From contig JAHLLS010000023.1 of NCBI GenBank assembly GCA_020444045.1, positions 28,123-92,122 on the forward strand: 64,000 nt of DNA, in the 5' to 3' direction. Of this stretch, positions 9,178 through 17,787 are shown one piece after another. The stretch is from Deltaproteobacteria bacterium (GTDB taxonomy: Bacteria > Desulfobacterota > Desulfobacteria > Desulfobacterales > UBA5852). The position numbers and the translations under genes are program-made. Numbering within the stretch: position 1 is the stretch's first letter; each line of letters begins with the position of its first letter. Under the pieces are notes generated by a model, which saw only the letters and a program-made list of their open reading frames with translations, ran no database searches and was not told where the DNA came from.

Positions 9178-9567
9178 ATGAATCCAACCCGAGATCATAA
9201 AAATGTGACGCTGAAAGAAGTGACCGCAGAAGGGCACGGCGCTTCCGCCAACAAAGACAAAGGATACCAGTTCTCAGCGCTGAACAGCGGGGAAGCGCCC
9301 GCCAAAAACAAAAACCTGAACTTCATCCTCGATATCCCCCTGGAAGTGACGGTTCAGTTGGGCCGGACCCGCATGCTGGTCAATGATTTACTCAAGTTGG
9401 GGCAGGGGTCGGTGATCGAGCTTGAAAAAATGGCGGGCGAAACCCTGGAAATTCTGGCCAACCAACGACTGGTCGCCCGGGGCGAAGTCGTGGTGATCAA
9501 TGAAAAATTCGGGATTCGCGTGACCGAAATCATCAGCCCCATGGAACGTGTGGAGAAATTGAAATGA
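9178..9567 (+). CDS. fliN: Flagellar motor switch protein FliN
   Basis: FliN forms the lower ring of the switch complex and docks the FliH-FliI export complex. The 129-residue protein has a variable N-terminal 40 residues and a complete SpoA domain: LDIPLEVTVQLGRTRMLVND, then the LKLGQGSVIELEKMAGE and VNEKFGIRVTE-like blocks seen in the family. It overlaps fliO by 4 bp. A second SpoA domain in this window is fused to CheX domains (36200-37849), so the motor may have two FliN-like inputs. Confidence 0.95.
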   Translation: MNPTRDHKNVTLKEVTAEGHGASANKDKGYQFSALNSGEAPAKNKNLNFILDIPLEVTVQLGRTRMLVNDLLKLGQGSVIELEKMAGETLEILANQRLVARGEVVVINEKFGIRVTEIISPMERVEKLK

Positions 9568-9959
9568 TGACGCCTGAATTGGTCACCGCCGCGATGAAAA
9601 TGATCGGCGTTCTAGTCCTCATCGTGGGCGGTTTGCTGGCGTTCAATGCGTATTCCAAACGGTTTTTTAAAAACGGTCTCGGTGCGGCCGGTCATAAAGC
9701 AGTTCATGTCTTAGAGAATACGCCGCTCGGGCTTAAAAAGTCGATCGCGCTGGTCAAGGTTCCCGGCGCCGTGCTGGTGTTGGGCGTTACCCACGATCGC
9801 ATATCCCTGCTGAATCGCATCGACGAACCGACGTTTGAGGCATCGATTGAAACTTCTTCTGCCGACCGCAGCCCGTCTTTCAAAGAGCACTTGCGCCGGT
9901 TATCGGGCGGTCTGCAGCGGAAAGCCGTCGACGCTGATTTGGCAGGTGGTTTCGAATGA
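9564..9959 (+). CDS. fliO: Flagellar biosynthesis protein FliO
   Basis: FliO is a small membrane protein that assists assembly of the FliP core of the export gate. The 131-residue protein has a transmembrane helix at about 13-30 (MIGVLVLIVGGLLAF) and then a short cytoplasmic domain with VLENTPLGLKKSIALVKVPG and VLVLGVTHDRISLL, which is the standard FliO pattern. ATGA overlaps couple it to fliN on one side and fliP on the other, matching the usual fliNOPQR order. Confidence 0.9.
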   Translation: MMTPELVTAAMKMIGVLVLIVGGLLAFNAYSKRFFKNGLGAAGHKAVHVLENTPLGLKKSIALVKVPGAVLVLGVTHDRISLLNRIDEPTFEASIETSSADRSPSFKEHLRRLSGGLQRKAVDADLAGGFE

Positions 9960-10738
9960 AACCTATGGCGCCCAATCGCATGCGAAGGATCGCCTGCACG
10001 GCCATCCTGGCCATTGGTCTTGTTCTGTCGATCGCCGGTGTCGGTCATGCGGCCGATATCCCGGCCGCATCGCTTTTCAGTATTCAGATGCCCGACGGCG
10101 ACAATCCCGCCCAAACATCCGTGGTTTTGCAAATCTTCCTGCTGCTGACCGTGCTTTCGCTGGCCCCGGCCATTTTAATCATGCTGACCTCGTTTACCCG
10201 CATGGCCATCGTCCTATCGGTCCTGCGGCAGGCGATCGGCACCCAATCCATGCCGCCCAACCAGGTGATTATCGGACTGGCGCTGTTTCTGACGTTTTTC
10301 GTCATGTCCCCGGTCTGGCAGAAAGTGCACCAGGCGGCGCTCACCCCCTACCTGGAAAACCAGATTTCGCAGGAAGAGGCGCTGACCCGTGCGATGGCGC
10401 CGGTGCGGGAGTTCATGTTCAAACAGACGCGGGAAAAAGATCTTGCCATGTTGATGGACATTGCCAAAGCACCGCGCCCCAACGGTCTGGACGATGTGCC
10501 GACCACCGTGCTGATTCCGTCATTTATCATCAGTGAGCTCAAAACCGCTTTTCAGATGGCCTTCATGCTGTACGTCCCTTTTTTGATCATCGATATGGTG
10601 GTGGCTTCGGTGCTCCTGTCCATGGGCATGATGATGCTGCCGCCGGTCATGATTTCCCTGCCTTTTAAACTGATGCTGTTTGTGCTGGCGGACGGGTGGC
10701 ATCTGATCGTCGGGTCCCTGGTAAAAGGGTTCGGTTGA
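9956..10738 (+). CDS. fliP: Flagellar export gate protein FliP
   Basis: FliP forms the pentameric core of the flagellar export gate. The 260-residue protein has an N-terminal signal-like hydrophobic stretch, which is usual for FliP, then multiple membrane helices. Family blocks visible are ILIMLTSFTRMAIVLSVLRQ, LALFLTFFVMSPVW and YVPFLIIDMVVASVLLSMGM. The start overlaps the fliO stop by 4 bp. Neighbours fliO, fliQ and fliR complete the gate. Confidence 0.97.
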   Translation: MKPMAPNRMRRIACTAILAIGLVLSIAGVGHAADIPAASLFSIQMPDGDNPAQTSVVLQIFLLLTVLSLAPAILIMLTSFTRMAIVLSVLRQAIGTQSMPPNQVIIGLALFLTFFVMSPVWQKVHQAALTPYLENQISQEEALTRAMAPVREFMFKQTREKDLAMLMDIAKAPRPNGLDDVPTTVLIPSFIISELKTAFQMAFMLYVPFLIIDMVVASVLLSMGMMMLPPVMISLPFKLMLFVLADGWHLIVGSLVKGFG

Positions 10739-10753
10739 TACGGAGATAACGTC

Positions 10754-11023
10754 ATGACCCCTGAATTCGTTACCGGCTTTTTCCTGGAAGCCATCAAAAT
10801 AACCATTATGCTGGCGGCACCCATGTTACTGGCCGGGCTTGTGGTGGGTTTGATGATCAGTGTTTTTCAAGCGGCAACACAGATCAATGAAATGACCATG
10901 ACCTTCATCCCCAAAATGCTGGCCGTGGCCGTGGCGCTGCTGATATCGTTCCCGTGGATGCTGCAGGTGCTCATCGATTTCATGCAGAATCTCATTATCG
11001 GGCTTCCGCAGACGATCCGGTGA
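10754..11023 (+). CDS. fliQ: Flagellar export gate protein FliQ
   Basis: FliQ is the small two-helix subunit that wraps the FliP/FliR gate. The 89-residue protein starts MTPEFVTGFFLEAIKITIML and has two hydrophobic helices (about 16-38 and 52-75) with the conserved motif SVFQAATQINEMTMTFIPK between them. Length and motif match the family exactly. It follows fliP by 15 bp; the GGAG site lies just before the ATG. Confidence 0.97.
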   Translation: MTPEFVTGFFLEAIKITIMLAAPMLLAGLVVGLMISVFQAATQINEMTMTFIPKMLAVAVALLISFPWMLQVLIDFMQNLIIGLPQTIR

Positions 11024-11045
11024 TCCCGATGCTTCGTGACGCGCT

Positions 11046-11828
11046 ATGATTTCGCTTCAGGTTTCATACCCGCAGGTGCAACTGTTCCTTCTGGTATTCC
11101 TCCGTGTCACCGTCATACTGATGAGCCTGCCGATCTTCAGCGGCAACAATGTGCCGAATATGTTCAAAGCCGGTCTGTCCCTGGCGGTGGCCCTTACCCT
11201 TTTCCCGGTGATCGATTTGACCGTCCTGCCCGCCATGACCGGATGGATCTTCATGACCCTGGGCGTCATCAGCGAAGTGTTGCTGGGATTGGGAATTGGT
11301 CTGGCCATTCGGCTGATCATGGCGGGAATCCAGATGGCCGGCCAGGTGTCCGGCTTCCAGATGGGGTTGGCGATCGCCAACATCATGGATCCGGCCACCA
11401 GCATGCAGACACCCATTCTGGCCCAAGCGTTCAACCTGATGGCCATGCTGATCTTTCTGGCCATCGATGCGCACCATTGGTTTTTTCGGGCCATGGTGGA
11501 CAGCTTTGCCATCATACCACCGTTCCAGTTCGTGCTGTCGGCCTCGTTTGTCGGCTACCTGATGCAAACGGCCGGCACCATGTTTGTCATTGCCCTCAAA
11601 ATCGGTGCGCCGGTGATCGTGGTGCTGATCCTGACCAGCGTTTCGTTCGGTCTTATGGCACGCACCGTGCCCCAGATGAACATCTTTATTGTGGCGATGC
11701 CGTTGAAAATCGTTGTGGGACTTCTGTTCGTGGTTTTCAGTCTGCCGTACCTGCAACCGTATTTGCGGGAACTGTTCGACGGATTCGGTGTCGGGTTGGT
11801 CCCATTGCTCAGATTGATGGGATCTTAA
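11046..11828 (+). CDS. fliR: Flagellar export gate protein FliR
   Basis: FliR is the single-copy subunit that completes the FliP5-FliQ4-FliR1 gate. The 260-residue, very hydrophobic protein shows the family blocks VFLRVTVILMSLPIFSG, GFQMGLAIANIMDP and TVPQMNIFIVAMPLKIVVGL. It starts with ATG 22 bp after fliQ and ends 9 bp before flhB, the substrate-specificity switch protein it contacts. No anomalies were seen. Confidence 0.96.
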   Translation: MISLQVSYPQVQLFLLVFLRVTVILMSLPIFSGNNVPNMFKAGLSLAVALTLFPVIDLTVLPAMTGWIFMTLGVISEVLLGLGIGLAIRLIMAGIQMAGQVSGFQMGLAIANIMDPATSMQTPILAQAFNLMAMLIFLAIDAHHWFFRAMVDSFAIIPPFQFVLSASFVGYLMQTAGTMFVIALKIGAPVIVVLILTSVSFGLMARTVPQMNIFIVAMPLKIVVGLLFVVFSLPYLQPYLRELFDGFGVGLVPLLRLMGS

Positions 11829-11837
11829 GGAGCGGGC

Positions 11838-12914
11838 ATGGCGCAAGACAACGGCATGGACCGTACCGAGAAACCGACGGCCAAAAAACTCGAAGACGCC
11901 CGCAAAAAAGGGCAGGTGGCCCAGAGCCGCGAGATCCCGTCCGCCATGATCCTGATGACGTCCCTGGCCGTTTTTTATTTCGGCGGTCAGGCCATGGCCC
12001 AGCAACTGGCCGATCTCATGCGCGTCAGTTTCCGCAACCTGGGAGGCGGATGGATTCAGAACGCCGGATCAGTTCACCTTATGGTGGGGTGGCTGTTCAA
12101 TGAGACCCTGTCCATCCTGATGCCCATGATGCTCGCCCTGCTGGTGATCGGGATCATTGCCAACGTGGCCCAATTCGGTTTCAATCTCAAAGAGGACCTG
12201 CTGGCGCCCGATTTAAAAAAACTGAATCCCATCAGCGGCATCAAACGTCTGGTATCGCTCAAATCGCTGGTGGAACTGGTCAAATCCATTTTCAAGATCG
12301 GATTTGTCGGTCTGATTGCCTATTTAATTTTGCGGGGGGAGCTTGTCTCCATCCCGTCCTTGATTCACATGGAGGTGATCGATACGGCGGCCTACATGGG
12401 TGAGGTCGCCTTCAAAATCGCCTTTTTTGTGTGCCTGGGACTCATCGTTCTGGCCACGGCCGATTTCGCCTATCAGCGCTGGCAGCACCAGAAAGATCTC
12501 ATGATGACCAAGCAGGAGATCAAGGAAGAGCGCAAACAGAGCGACGGCGATCCCCAGGTCAAATCCCGCATTCGCAGCATGCAGATGGAAATGGCGCAGC
12601 GGCGCATGATGGAGGCGATTCCATCCGCGGATGTGGTCATCACCAACCCGACCCATTTTGCCATTGCCATCAAGTTTGACGCCAAGCAAATGGCCGCTCC
12701 CCAGGTGGTGGCCAAAGGCGCCGACTACATTGCCCTGCGCATCCGTGAAATTGCCGAGGAACATAACGTGCCACGGGTTGAAAACAAGCCGCTGGCCCGG
12801 GCCCTTTTTCGTTCCGCTGAAATCGGCGATTTCATCCCCGAGGAACTCTACCGGGCCGTGGCGGAAGTGCTGGCCTACGTCTACCGCCTCAAGGGCATCC
12901 GTCACCCGGGATAG
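11838..12914 (+). CDS. flhB: Flagellar export switch protein FlhB
   Basis: FlhB controls the change from rod/hook to filament export. The 358-residue protein has four membrane helices in its N-terminal part. The cytoplasmic autocleavage motif NPTH is at residues 270-273 (VVITNPTHFAIAIKFD), and the last segment includes VPRVENKPLARALF, all normal for the family. Early residues EKPTAKKLEDARKKGQ are also characteristic. FliK made at 3573 is its expected partner. The gene has its own AGGAGCGG ribosome site and is the last of the fliL-flhB run. Confidence 0.97.
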   Translation: MAQDNGMDRTEKPTAKKLEDARKKGQVAQSREIPSAMILMTSLAVFYFGGQAMAQQLADLMRVSFRNLGGGWIQNAGSVHLMVGWLFNETLSILMPMMLALLVIGIIANVAQFGFNLKEDLLAPDLKKLNPISGIKRLVSLKSLVELVKSIFKIGFVGLIAYLILRGELVSIPSLIHMEVIDTAAYMGEVAFKIAFFVCLGLIVLATADFAYQRWQHQKDLMMTKQEIKEERKQSDGDPQVKSRIRSMQMEMAQRRMMEAIPSADVVITNPTHFAIAIKFDAKQMAAPQVVAKGADYIALRIREIAEEHNVPRVENKPLARALFRSAEIGDFIPEELYRAVAEVLAYVYRLKGIRHPG

Positions 12915-13158
12915 CGATTTCCACCCGCCGACCTTCGTCTGTTTCAATCATGACGTGGTTATGTCGCAGTCCACCACCTTTGGTGGATGACGCTGCTTGG
13001 TTCTGCAATCCCAGGGCGATTAAATCTTTGCCGTTACCGTTCTCACGAAGCGAAAAAGAACCGTCCGTCAAAACCTTGACAGGAATCGTATGGTTGATGG
13101 CGTTGATTACAATGAATGCATTAGCAACGGTCAAAGCGGTATTCCATTGAAATCGCAT
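12889..13158 (-). CDS. Possible small protein opposite the flhB-flhA gap (uncertain)
   Basis: I do not recognise this 89-residue frame. It fills most of the 12915-13306 gap on the strand opposite the flagellar genes and overlaps the flhB 3' end by 26 bp. Its composition looks protein-like (for example IPVKVLTDGSFSLRENGNG and HNHVMIETDEGRRVEIAIPG) with no odd codon runs, which is why I list it. There is no clear ribosome site before the ATG, no recognised domain, and the sigma-54 promoter of flhA lies just upstream on the other strand. It may be a chance frame. Confidence 0.25.
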   Translation of the reverse strand: MRFQWNTALTVANAFIVINAINHTIPVKVLTDGSFSLRENGNGKDLIALGLQNQAASSTKGGGLRHNHVMIETDEGRRVEIAIPGDGCP

Positions 13159-13214
13159 TGATATTGCGGGGTATTTAGAGCGGTCGCGAAATACAATTAT
13201 CGGGGTCCTTCATT

Positions 13215-13230
13215 AGGCATGAATCCTGCA
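13215..13230 (+). promoter_or_regulatory. Sigma-54 promoter for flhA
   Basis: AGGCATGAATCCTGCA keeps the invariant GG (13216-13217) and GC (13228-13229) at a 10-nt spacing and matches 13 of 16 consensus positions. It lies 77 bp before the flhA ATG, with expected transcription start near 13241. It is the weakest of the five sigma-54 sites but is correctly placed in a gene-free stretch. Confidence 0.6.
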
Positions 13231-13306
13231 AAATGGTTCGCTTCAAATAGATCGTTTCAAGATGACACGTGCGGATTAACCTCAGTCTTTAAAAAACGGA
13301 AATCGA

Positions 13307-15409
13307 ATGGAATACGCTGATCAGCAAAAGCTTCCCGGGCAGCTCGAAGCTTTGACCAACAACTCGGATATTCTCATGGCAGCCCTTGTCGTGGGGATCC
13401 TGGTTTTCATGATCCTTCCGCTGCCGGCCTTTATTTTGGATCTCCTGCTGAGCTTCAACATTACTTTTTCCATCGTTATTTTGCTGGTGGGGATGTACAT
13501 CGTCCATCCGCTGCAACTGTCCTCCTTCCCGACCATCTTGCTGCTGGCAACCCTGTTCCGACTGTCGCTCAACATTGCCTCGACCCGCATCATTCTGCTG
13601 AGCGGCGTGGAGGGCACCAGTGCGGCCGGTAAGGTGATTCAGGCCTTCGGCAGCTTTGTGGTGGGAGGGAACTATCTGGTCGGCATTATCGTTTTTCTGA
13701 TTCTGGTGATCATCAATTTCATGGTCATCACCAAGGGCGCCGGCCGCATTGCCGAAGTCGCCGCCCGGTTCACCCTGGATGCCATGCCGGGCAAGCAGAT
13801 GAGCATCGATGCGGATCTGAACGCCGGTATGATCACCGAAGACGAAGCCCGCAAACGCCGTGAGGACATCGCCCAGGAAGCCGAGTATTACGGCGCCATG
13901 GATGGTGCCAACAAGTTCGTCCGCGGCGATGCCATTGCCGGCATCATTATCACCCTGATCAATATATTAGGCGGGTTGACCATCGGGGTCCTCCAGAATG
14001 GCATGAACTTTGGGGACGCCGCTCAGAATTATACCCTGCTGACCGTGGGTGACGGCCTGGTTTCGCAAATTCCGGCGCTGATCGTATCCACGGCCGCCGG
14101 TATCATTGTCAGCCGCGCCGGTTCGAAATCCAGCCTTGGCCGCGACATTACTTCACAGGTTCTATTTCAGCATCGCGCCATCGGCATCGCCGCGGCTGTA
14201 CTGCTGGGTTTTGCCATGATCCCCGGATTGCCGACGCTGCCCTTCATGACCCTGGCAGCCACCGCCGCGACAGTTGCTTATGTGGTGTACAAGGCCGGCA
14301 AAGCCGACACGGACGCGCAGGAAGCGGTGGATCTTTTGCCGGAAGGCGACCGCCCGGTCGAGAATCTGGAAGATCTTCAACCCCTCGATATCTTGTCTCT
14401 GGAAGTGGGCTACGGCCTGATACCCCTGGTGGATGTGGATCAGAGCGGTGAACTGTTGACCCGCATCAAATCCATTCGCCAGCAGGCGGCGGAAGAGATC
14501 GGGTTGATCGTGCCCCCGGTTCACATCCAGGACAACATGCAACTGCAACCGGGTGAGTACCGTATTCTGCTCAAAGGCAATGAAATCACACGCGGCGAGT
14601 TGACTCTGAATCATTATCTCGCCATGAACCCGGGCGATGCCGTGGGTCAGATCGACGGCATCCCGACCCATGAGCCCACCTACGGGCTTCCCGCCGTATG
14701 GATCAAGGAAGAACATCGTGAAAAGGCCATCGCCGACGGACACACGGTGGTCGATCTGGCCACGGTGATGACCACCCATATTTCCGATGTCATCACCCGC
14801 CACGCCTATGAGCTCGTGGGACGGCAGGAAGTCCAGCGCATGCTGGATCATTTTAAACAGACCTACCCGAAGGTGGTTGAAGAACTCATTCCCAACCAGT
14901 TACCCTTGGGCGGCGTGGTCAAGGTGCTTCAGAACCTGCTGAAAGAGCAGGTTTCGATTCGCGATCTGTTGGCGATTCTGGAAACACTGGCCGACTGGAC
15001 GCCCATGACCAAAGACCTGGACATCCTGACGGAATATGTCCGGCAAGCGCTGGCACGATCGATCGTGAAACCCTATGTGGGCGCCGACGGTTCGCTGGCG
15101 GCGGTAACCCTCGATCAGGGTGTGGAGGTGTCCATTTCAGAGGCAATCCAACGAACCGATCACGGCAGCTTCCTGGCCATGGATCCCCGGGCCGTTGAGA
15201 AGATTGTGCAGGCTATGGCCAAGCACATCGAAGCGTTTGCCGCCCTCAACAGCCAACCGGTGGTGTTGTGCTCGGCACAAATTCGACCGCATTTCAAACG
15301 CCTGATCGATCGAATGGTTCCCAACCTGGCAGTGCTTTCCTACGATGAAGTCATGAACAATGCGCAGGTTCAAATGATCGGTTCGGTGGAGGTTAACCAT
15401 GCAGATTAA
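13307..15409 (+). CDS. flhA: Flagellar export gate protein FlhA
   Basis: FlhA is the large export-gate subunit that uses the proton motive force and docks chaperone-substrate complexes. The 700-residue protein has about eight membrane helices in its first 330 residues. It carries the FHIPEP hallmarks PTILLLATLFRLSLNIASTR and GQ(K)QMSIDADLNAG-type block (here GKQMSIDADLNAGMITEDEA). The second half is the cytoplasmic nonameric ring domain, with ILLKGNEITRGEL and LATVMTTHISDVI. It overlaps flhF by 11 bp. It is the first gene after the sigma-54 promoter at 13215. Confidence 0.98.
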   Translation: MEYADQQKLPGQLEALTNNSDILMAALVVGILVFMILPLPAFILDLLLSFNITFSIVILLVGMYIVHPLQLSSFPTILLLATLFRLSLNIASTRIILLSGVEGTSAAGKVIQAFGSFVVGGNYLVGIIVFLILVIINFMVITKGAGRIAEVAARFTLDAMPGKQMSIDADLNAGMITEDEARKRREDIAQEAEYYGAMDGANKFVRGDAIAGIIITLINILGGLTIGVLQNGMNFGDAAQNYTLLTVGDGLVSQIPALIVSTAAGIIVSRAGSKSSLGRDITSQVLFQHRAIGIAAAVLLGFAMIPGLPTLPFMTLAATAATVAYVVYKAGKADTDAQEAVDLLPEGDRPVENLEDLQPLDILSLEVGYGLIPLVDVDQSGELLTRIKSIRQQAAEEIGLIVPPVHIQDNMQLQPGEYRILLKGNEITRGELTLNHYLAMNPGDAVGQIDGIPTHEPTYGLPAVWIKEEHREKAIADGHTVVDLATVMTTHISDVITRHAYELVGRQEVQRMLDHFKQTYPKVVEELIPNQLPLGGVVKVLQNLLKEQVSIRDLLAILETLADWTPMTKDLDILTEYVRQALARSIVKPYVGADGSLAAVTLDQGVEVSISEAIQRTDHGSFLAMDPRAVEKIVQAMAKHIEAFAALNSQPVVLCSAQIRPHFKRLIDRMVPNLAVLSYDEVMNNAQVQMIGSVEVNHAD

Positions 15410-16784
15410 ACGGTTTGAAGCCAAGAACATGACCGAGGCCCTGCGCCAGATCAAACGCGAACTGGGACCTGAGGCGGTGATCTTATCCGCGAAAGATCGT
15501 CGCCGCGAGAACCGCCTATTGGGGATTTCCCGCAAAATTGGCGTTGAAGTGACCGCCGCCATCGATGAGGAATACGCCGACATGCCGGCCCGTCGGCCAA
15601 CCCAACAGTCATCCCAGGCGGCGGGCCAAACCGGCGCGCTTTCCGCCGCGATGATGGCTTCCGGTAAGCAACATCCGGGAATTTTCCATAAAATTAACGA
15701 TATCGTTCGATTGAAAGGGCAGACCAGCCATAAAGAATCCTCTCGGCCAAGCGATTCCTCACCGTCGCCGTCGTCCATCGATACACGGACGCGCCGTCCT
15801 CATCCCGAAGACCCGCTTCGCGCATCGGTCGCCGATACGCGCCAAGATCCCAATGACCATTCAATGGGCCGCTATCTGGCAAAAACCGGTCTTACCGCGG
15901 GAACGCTGGCATTAGACGATAAGGTTCCAACGGTCATCGCGCTGGTCGGCAATGCCGGTGTTGGCAAAACAACGACCATCGCCAAGCTGGCGGCACAGTT
16001 CCAATTGACCCGCAACGTTTCGGTGGGATTGCTGTCGTTGGATCGCTTCCGGATCGGCGGGCAGGAACAGCTCCAATGCTATGCCGATAGTATGCAGCTT
16101 CCTCTGGAAACCCCTGCCAATGAAAAAGAACTGCTGCAATCAATGGCGAGGCTGAAGGGGTGTCGCGTCATCCTGGTGGATACACCGGCCGTTAACCCGG
16201 TTGATCCGAATGGCTTGTCGCGGATCCAAACCGCTATCAAGCCGCTGGGACCGGTAAAATACCTCATGGTCCTGAGTGCCGAAAGCCGTGAGGAAGATCT
16301 GCAGGACACGGCCAGGCGCTATGCGACCTTGACGCCCGCCGGTATCATTATCAGCAAAACGGATTTGACCCGCTCCTACCGGGATATGGTGAATTTTCTG
16401 TGCCGACATCGTTGGCCGGTCTATTTTTTCAGCAATGGTCATCGGGTACCGATGGATTTGACGCGCGCCACCGTCGAACGGCTGGCCGCCCGGTTTTTAA
16501 TGGACGGGACATCCAAGACGGGTGGCGGAAACGGTCCGGCCAGCATGGCAGATCATCGTTTGACCGCAACCGTTTCCGACGGACAGGTTTACCTGGCCAA
16601 CAAGAATTCCGATATTTTCCATCGACCGGAATGTAAATGGATTCGTCTGATCAACAAGACCAATATTGTCGAATTCACGTCATTTGCCGAAGCATTGAAC
16701 AACCGTTTTAAACCATGCCGGTATTGCAACCCCCAACATCTTTCAATTACCCGCATGCTGTCGGAGGAAGGTGTCGCCCTATAG
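15399..16784 (+). CDS. flhF: Flagellar SRP-like GTPase FlhF with C-terminal Ada-like zinc domain
   Basis: FlhF is an SRP-family GTPase that positions polar flagella. Residues 1-50 match the FlhF B domain (MQIKRFEAKNMTEALRQIK). The NG GTPase core starts near 178: G1 is GNAGVGKT at 184-191, then LSLDRFRIGGQEQL, VDTPA at 260-264 (SRP GTPases normally have DTAG) and SKTD. Unusually, residues about 397-448 form an extra module, YLANKNSDIFHRPECKW...RPCRYCNP-like here as FKPCRYCNP, with one His and three Cys, resembling the Ada/nuclease-type zinc-binding domain. The 461-residue length reflects this tail. It overlaps flhA by 11 bp and flhG follows. Confidence 0.93.
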   Translation: MQIKRFEAKNMTEALRQIKRELGPEAVILSAKDRRRENRLLGISRKIGVEVTAAIDEEYADMPARRPTQQSSQAAGQTGALSAAMMASGKQHPGIFHKINDIVRLKGQTSHKESSRPSDSSPSPSSIDTRTRRPHPEDPLRASVADTRQDPNDHSMGRYLAKTGLTAGTLALDDKVPTVIALVGNAGVGKTTTIAKLAAQFQLTRNVSVGLLSLDRFRIGGQEQLQCYADSMQLPLETPANEKELLQSMARLKGCRVILVDTPAVNPVDPNGLSRIQTAIKPLGPVKYLMVLSAESREEDLQDTARRYATLTPAGIIISKTDLTRSYRDMVNFLCRHRWPVYFFSNGHRVPMDLTRATVERLAARFLMDGTSKTGGGNGPASMADHRLTATVSDGQVYLANKNSDIFHRPECKWIRLINKTNIVEFTSFAEALNNRFKPCRYCNPQHLSITRMLSEEGVAL

Positions 16785-16827
16785 CCGGGCGCTGATCTAT
16801 TTTCCGTATACGAAGGATATGACGACG

Positions 16828-17739
16828 ATGGTGACCAACGATAAAGTAATTTCCCTGAATACCCGCCAGCCTTTCCATCCCGGCCTGAGAGAACAACCCG
16901 TGCGCTCAGTGAAACGGCACGCGGCGCGCATTATTTCGATCACCAGCGGAAAGGGGGGAGTGGGAAAAACCAATATCGTCGCCAATCTGGGTTACCAATT
17001 GAGCCGTGACGGAAAACGGGTTTTGATTCTCGATGCCGATCTCGGATTGGGGAATTTGGATATTCTGTTGGGGTTGGCGCCCCGTTATAACCTGTCGCAT
17101 GTTTTGCTCGGTGAAAAGCGGATTAGTGAGATCATCGTCGAAGGGCCGGGTCAGCTCCGCATTCTGCCTGCGTCTTCCGGCATTCAAGAGTTGACCCATC
17201 TTTCGCGTGATCAGAAAATGAGCATGCTCTACGAATTGGATCAACTCCTGGACACGGTGGATATTCTGCTCATCGACTCGGCTGCCGGCATATCCGCCAA
17301 TGTGTTGGATTTCAGCGTGTCGGCCCAGGAGATCATGGTCGTGGTGACACCCGAACCCACATCCATTACCGATGCCTATGCCTTGATGAAGGTTTTGTCG
17401 ACCAAATATGCGGAAAAGACTTGCCGGCTGATCGTCAACCAGGTCGCGAGTGAACAGGAGGGGCGGGAAATATTTCGTCAGCTCAACCTGGTCGCCCAGA
17501 AATTTTTGGCCATCCGTATGGAGTACTTCGGATGCATTGCCCAAGACGAAAACCTGATACGTTGCGTCAAACAGCAGCGCATTCTCAGCCAAGCCCATCC
17601 CGATTCGGCCGCAACACACGGTTTTCGTAATCTGGCCCGACGGACCAAAGCGCTGCCCGTCATCCATGCGCCCCAGGGCGACTCCCATCTTTTCTGGGGC
17701 CATATTTTTGCGGATGGCGTTGTTTCAAGCAAGTCGTAA
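16828..17739 (+). CDS. flhG: Flagellar number regulator FlhG (MinD-like ATPase)
   Basis: FlhG (also called FleN or YlxH) is a MinD/ParA-type ATPase that limits flagellar number and activates the FlhF GTPase. The deviant Walker A SGKGGVGKTNIVANLG is near residue 38, followed by the switch motif LDADLGLGNLDILLGL and the Walker B-like LLIDSAAGIS. Start choice: the frame is open from a GTG at 16771 that overlaps flhF by 14 bp, but GAAGGA at 16812-16817 is best spaced for the ATG at 16828 (ATG 16819 is the alternative). This gives 303 residues. flhF lies directly upstream, the standard pairing. Confidence 0.93.
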   Translation: MVTNDKVISLNTRQPFHPGLREQPVRSVKRHAARIISITSGKGGVGKTNIVANLGYQLSRDGKRVLILDADLGLGNLDILLGLAPRYNLSHVLLGEKRISEIIVEGPGQLRILPASSGIQELTHLSRDQKMSMLYELDQLLDTVDILLIDSAAGISANVLDFSVSAQEIMVVVTPEPTSITDAYALMKVLSTKYAEKTCRLIVNQVASEQEGREIFRQLNLVAQKFLAIRMEYFGCIAQDENLIRCVKQQRILSQAHPDSAATHGFRNLARRTKALPVIHAPQGDSHLFWGHIFADGVVSSKS

Positions 17740-17787
17740 ACCAACGTGACATCGATGGAATCCACCCATAGACCCAAAGGTGCCCTT

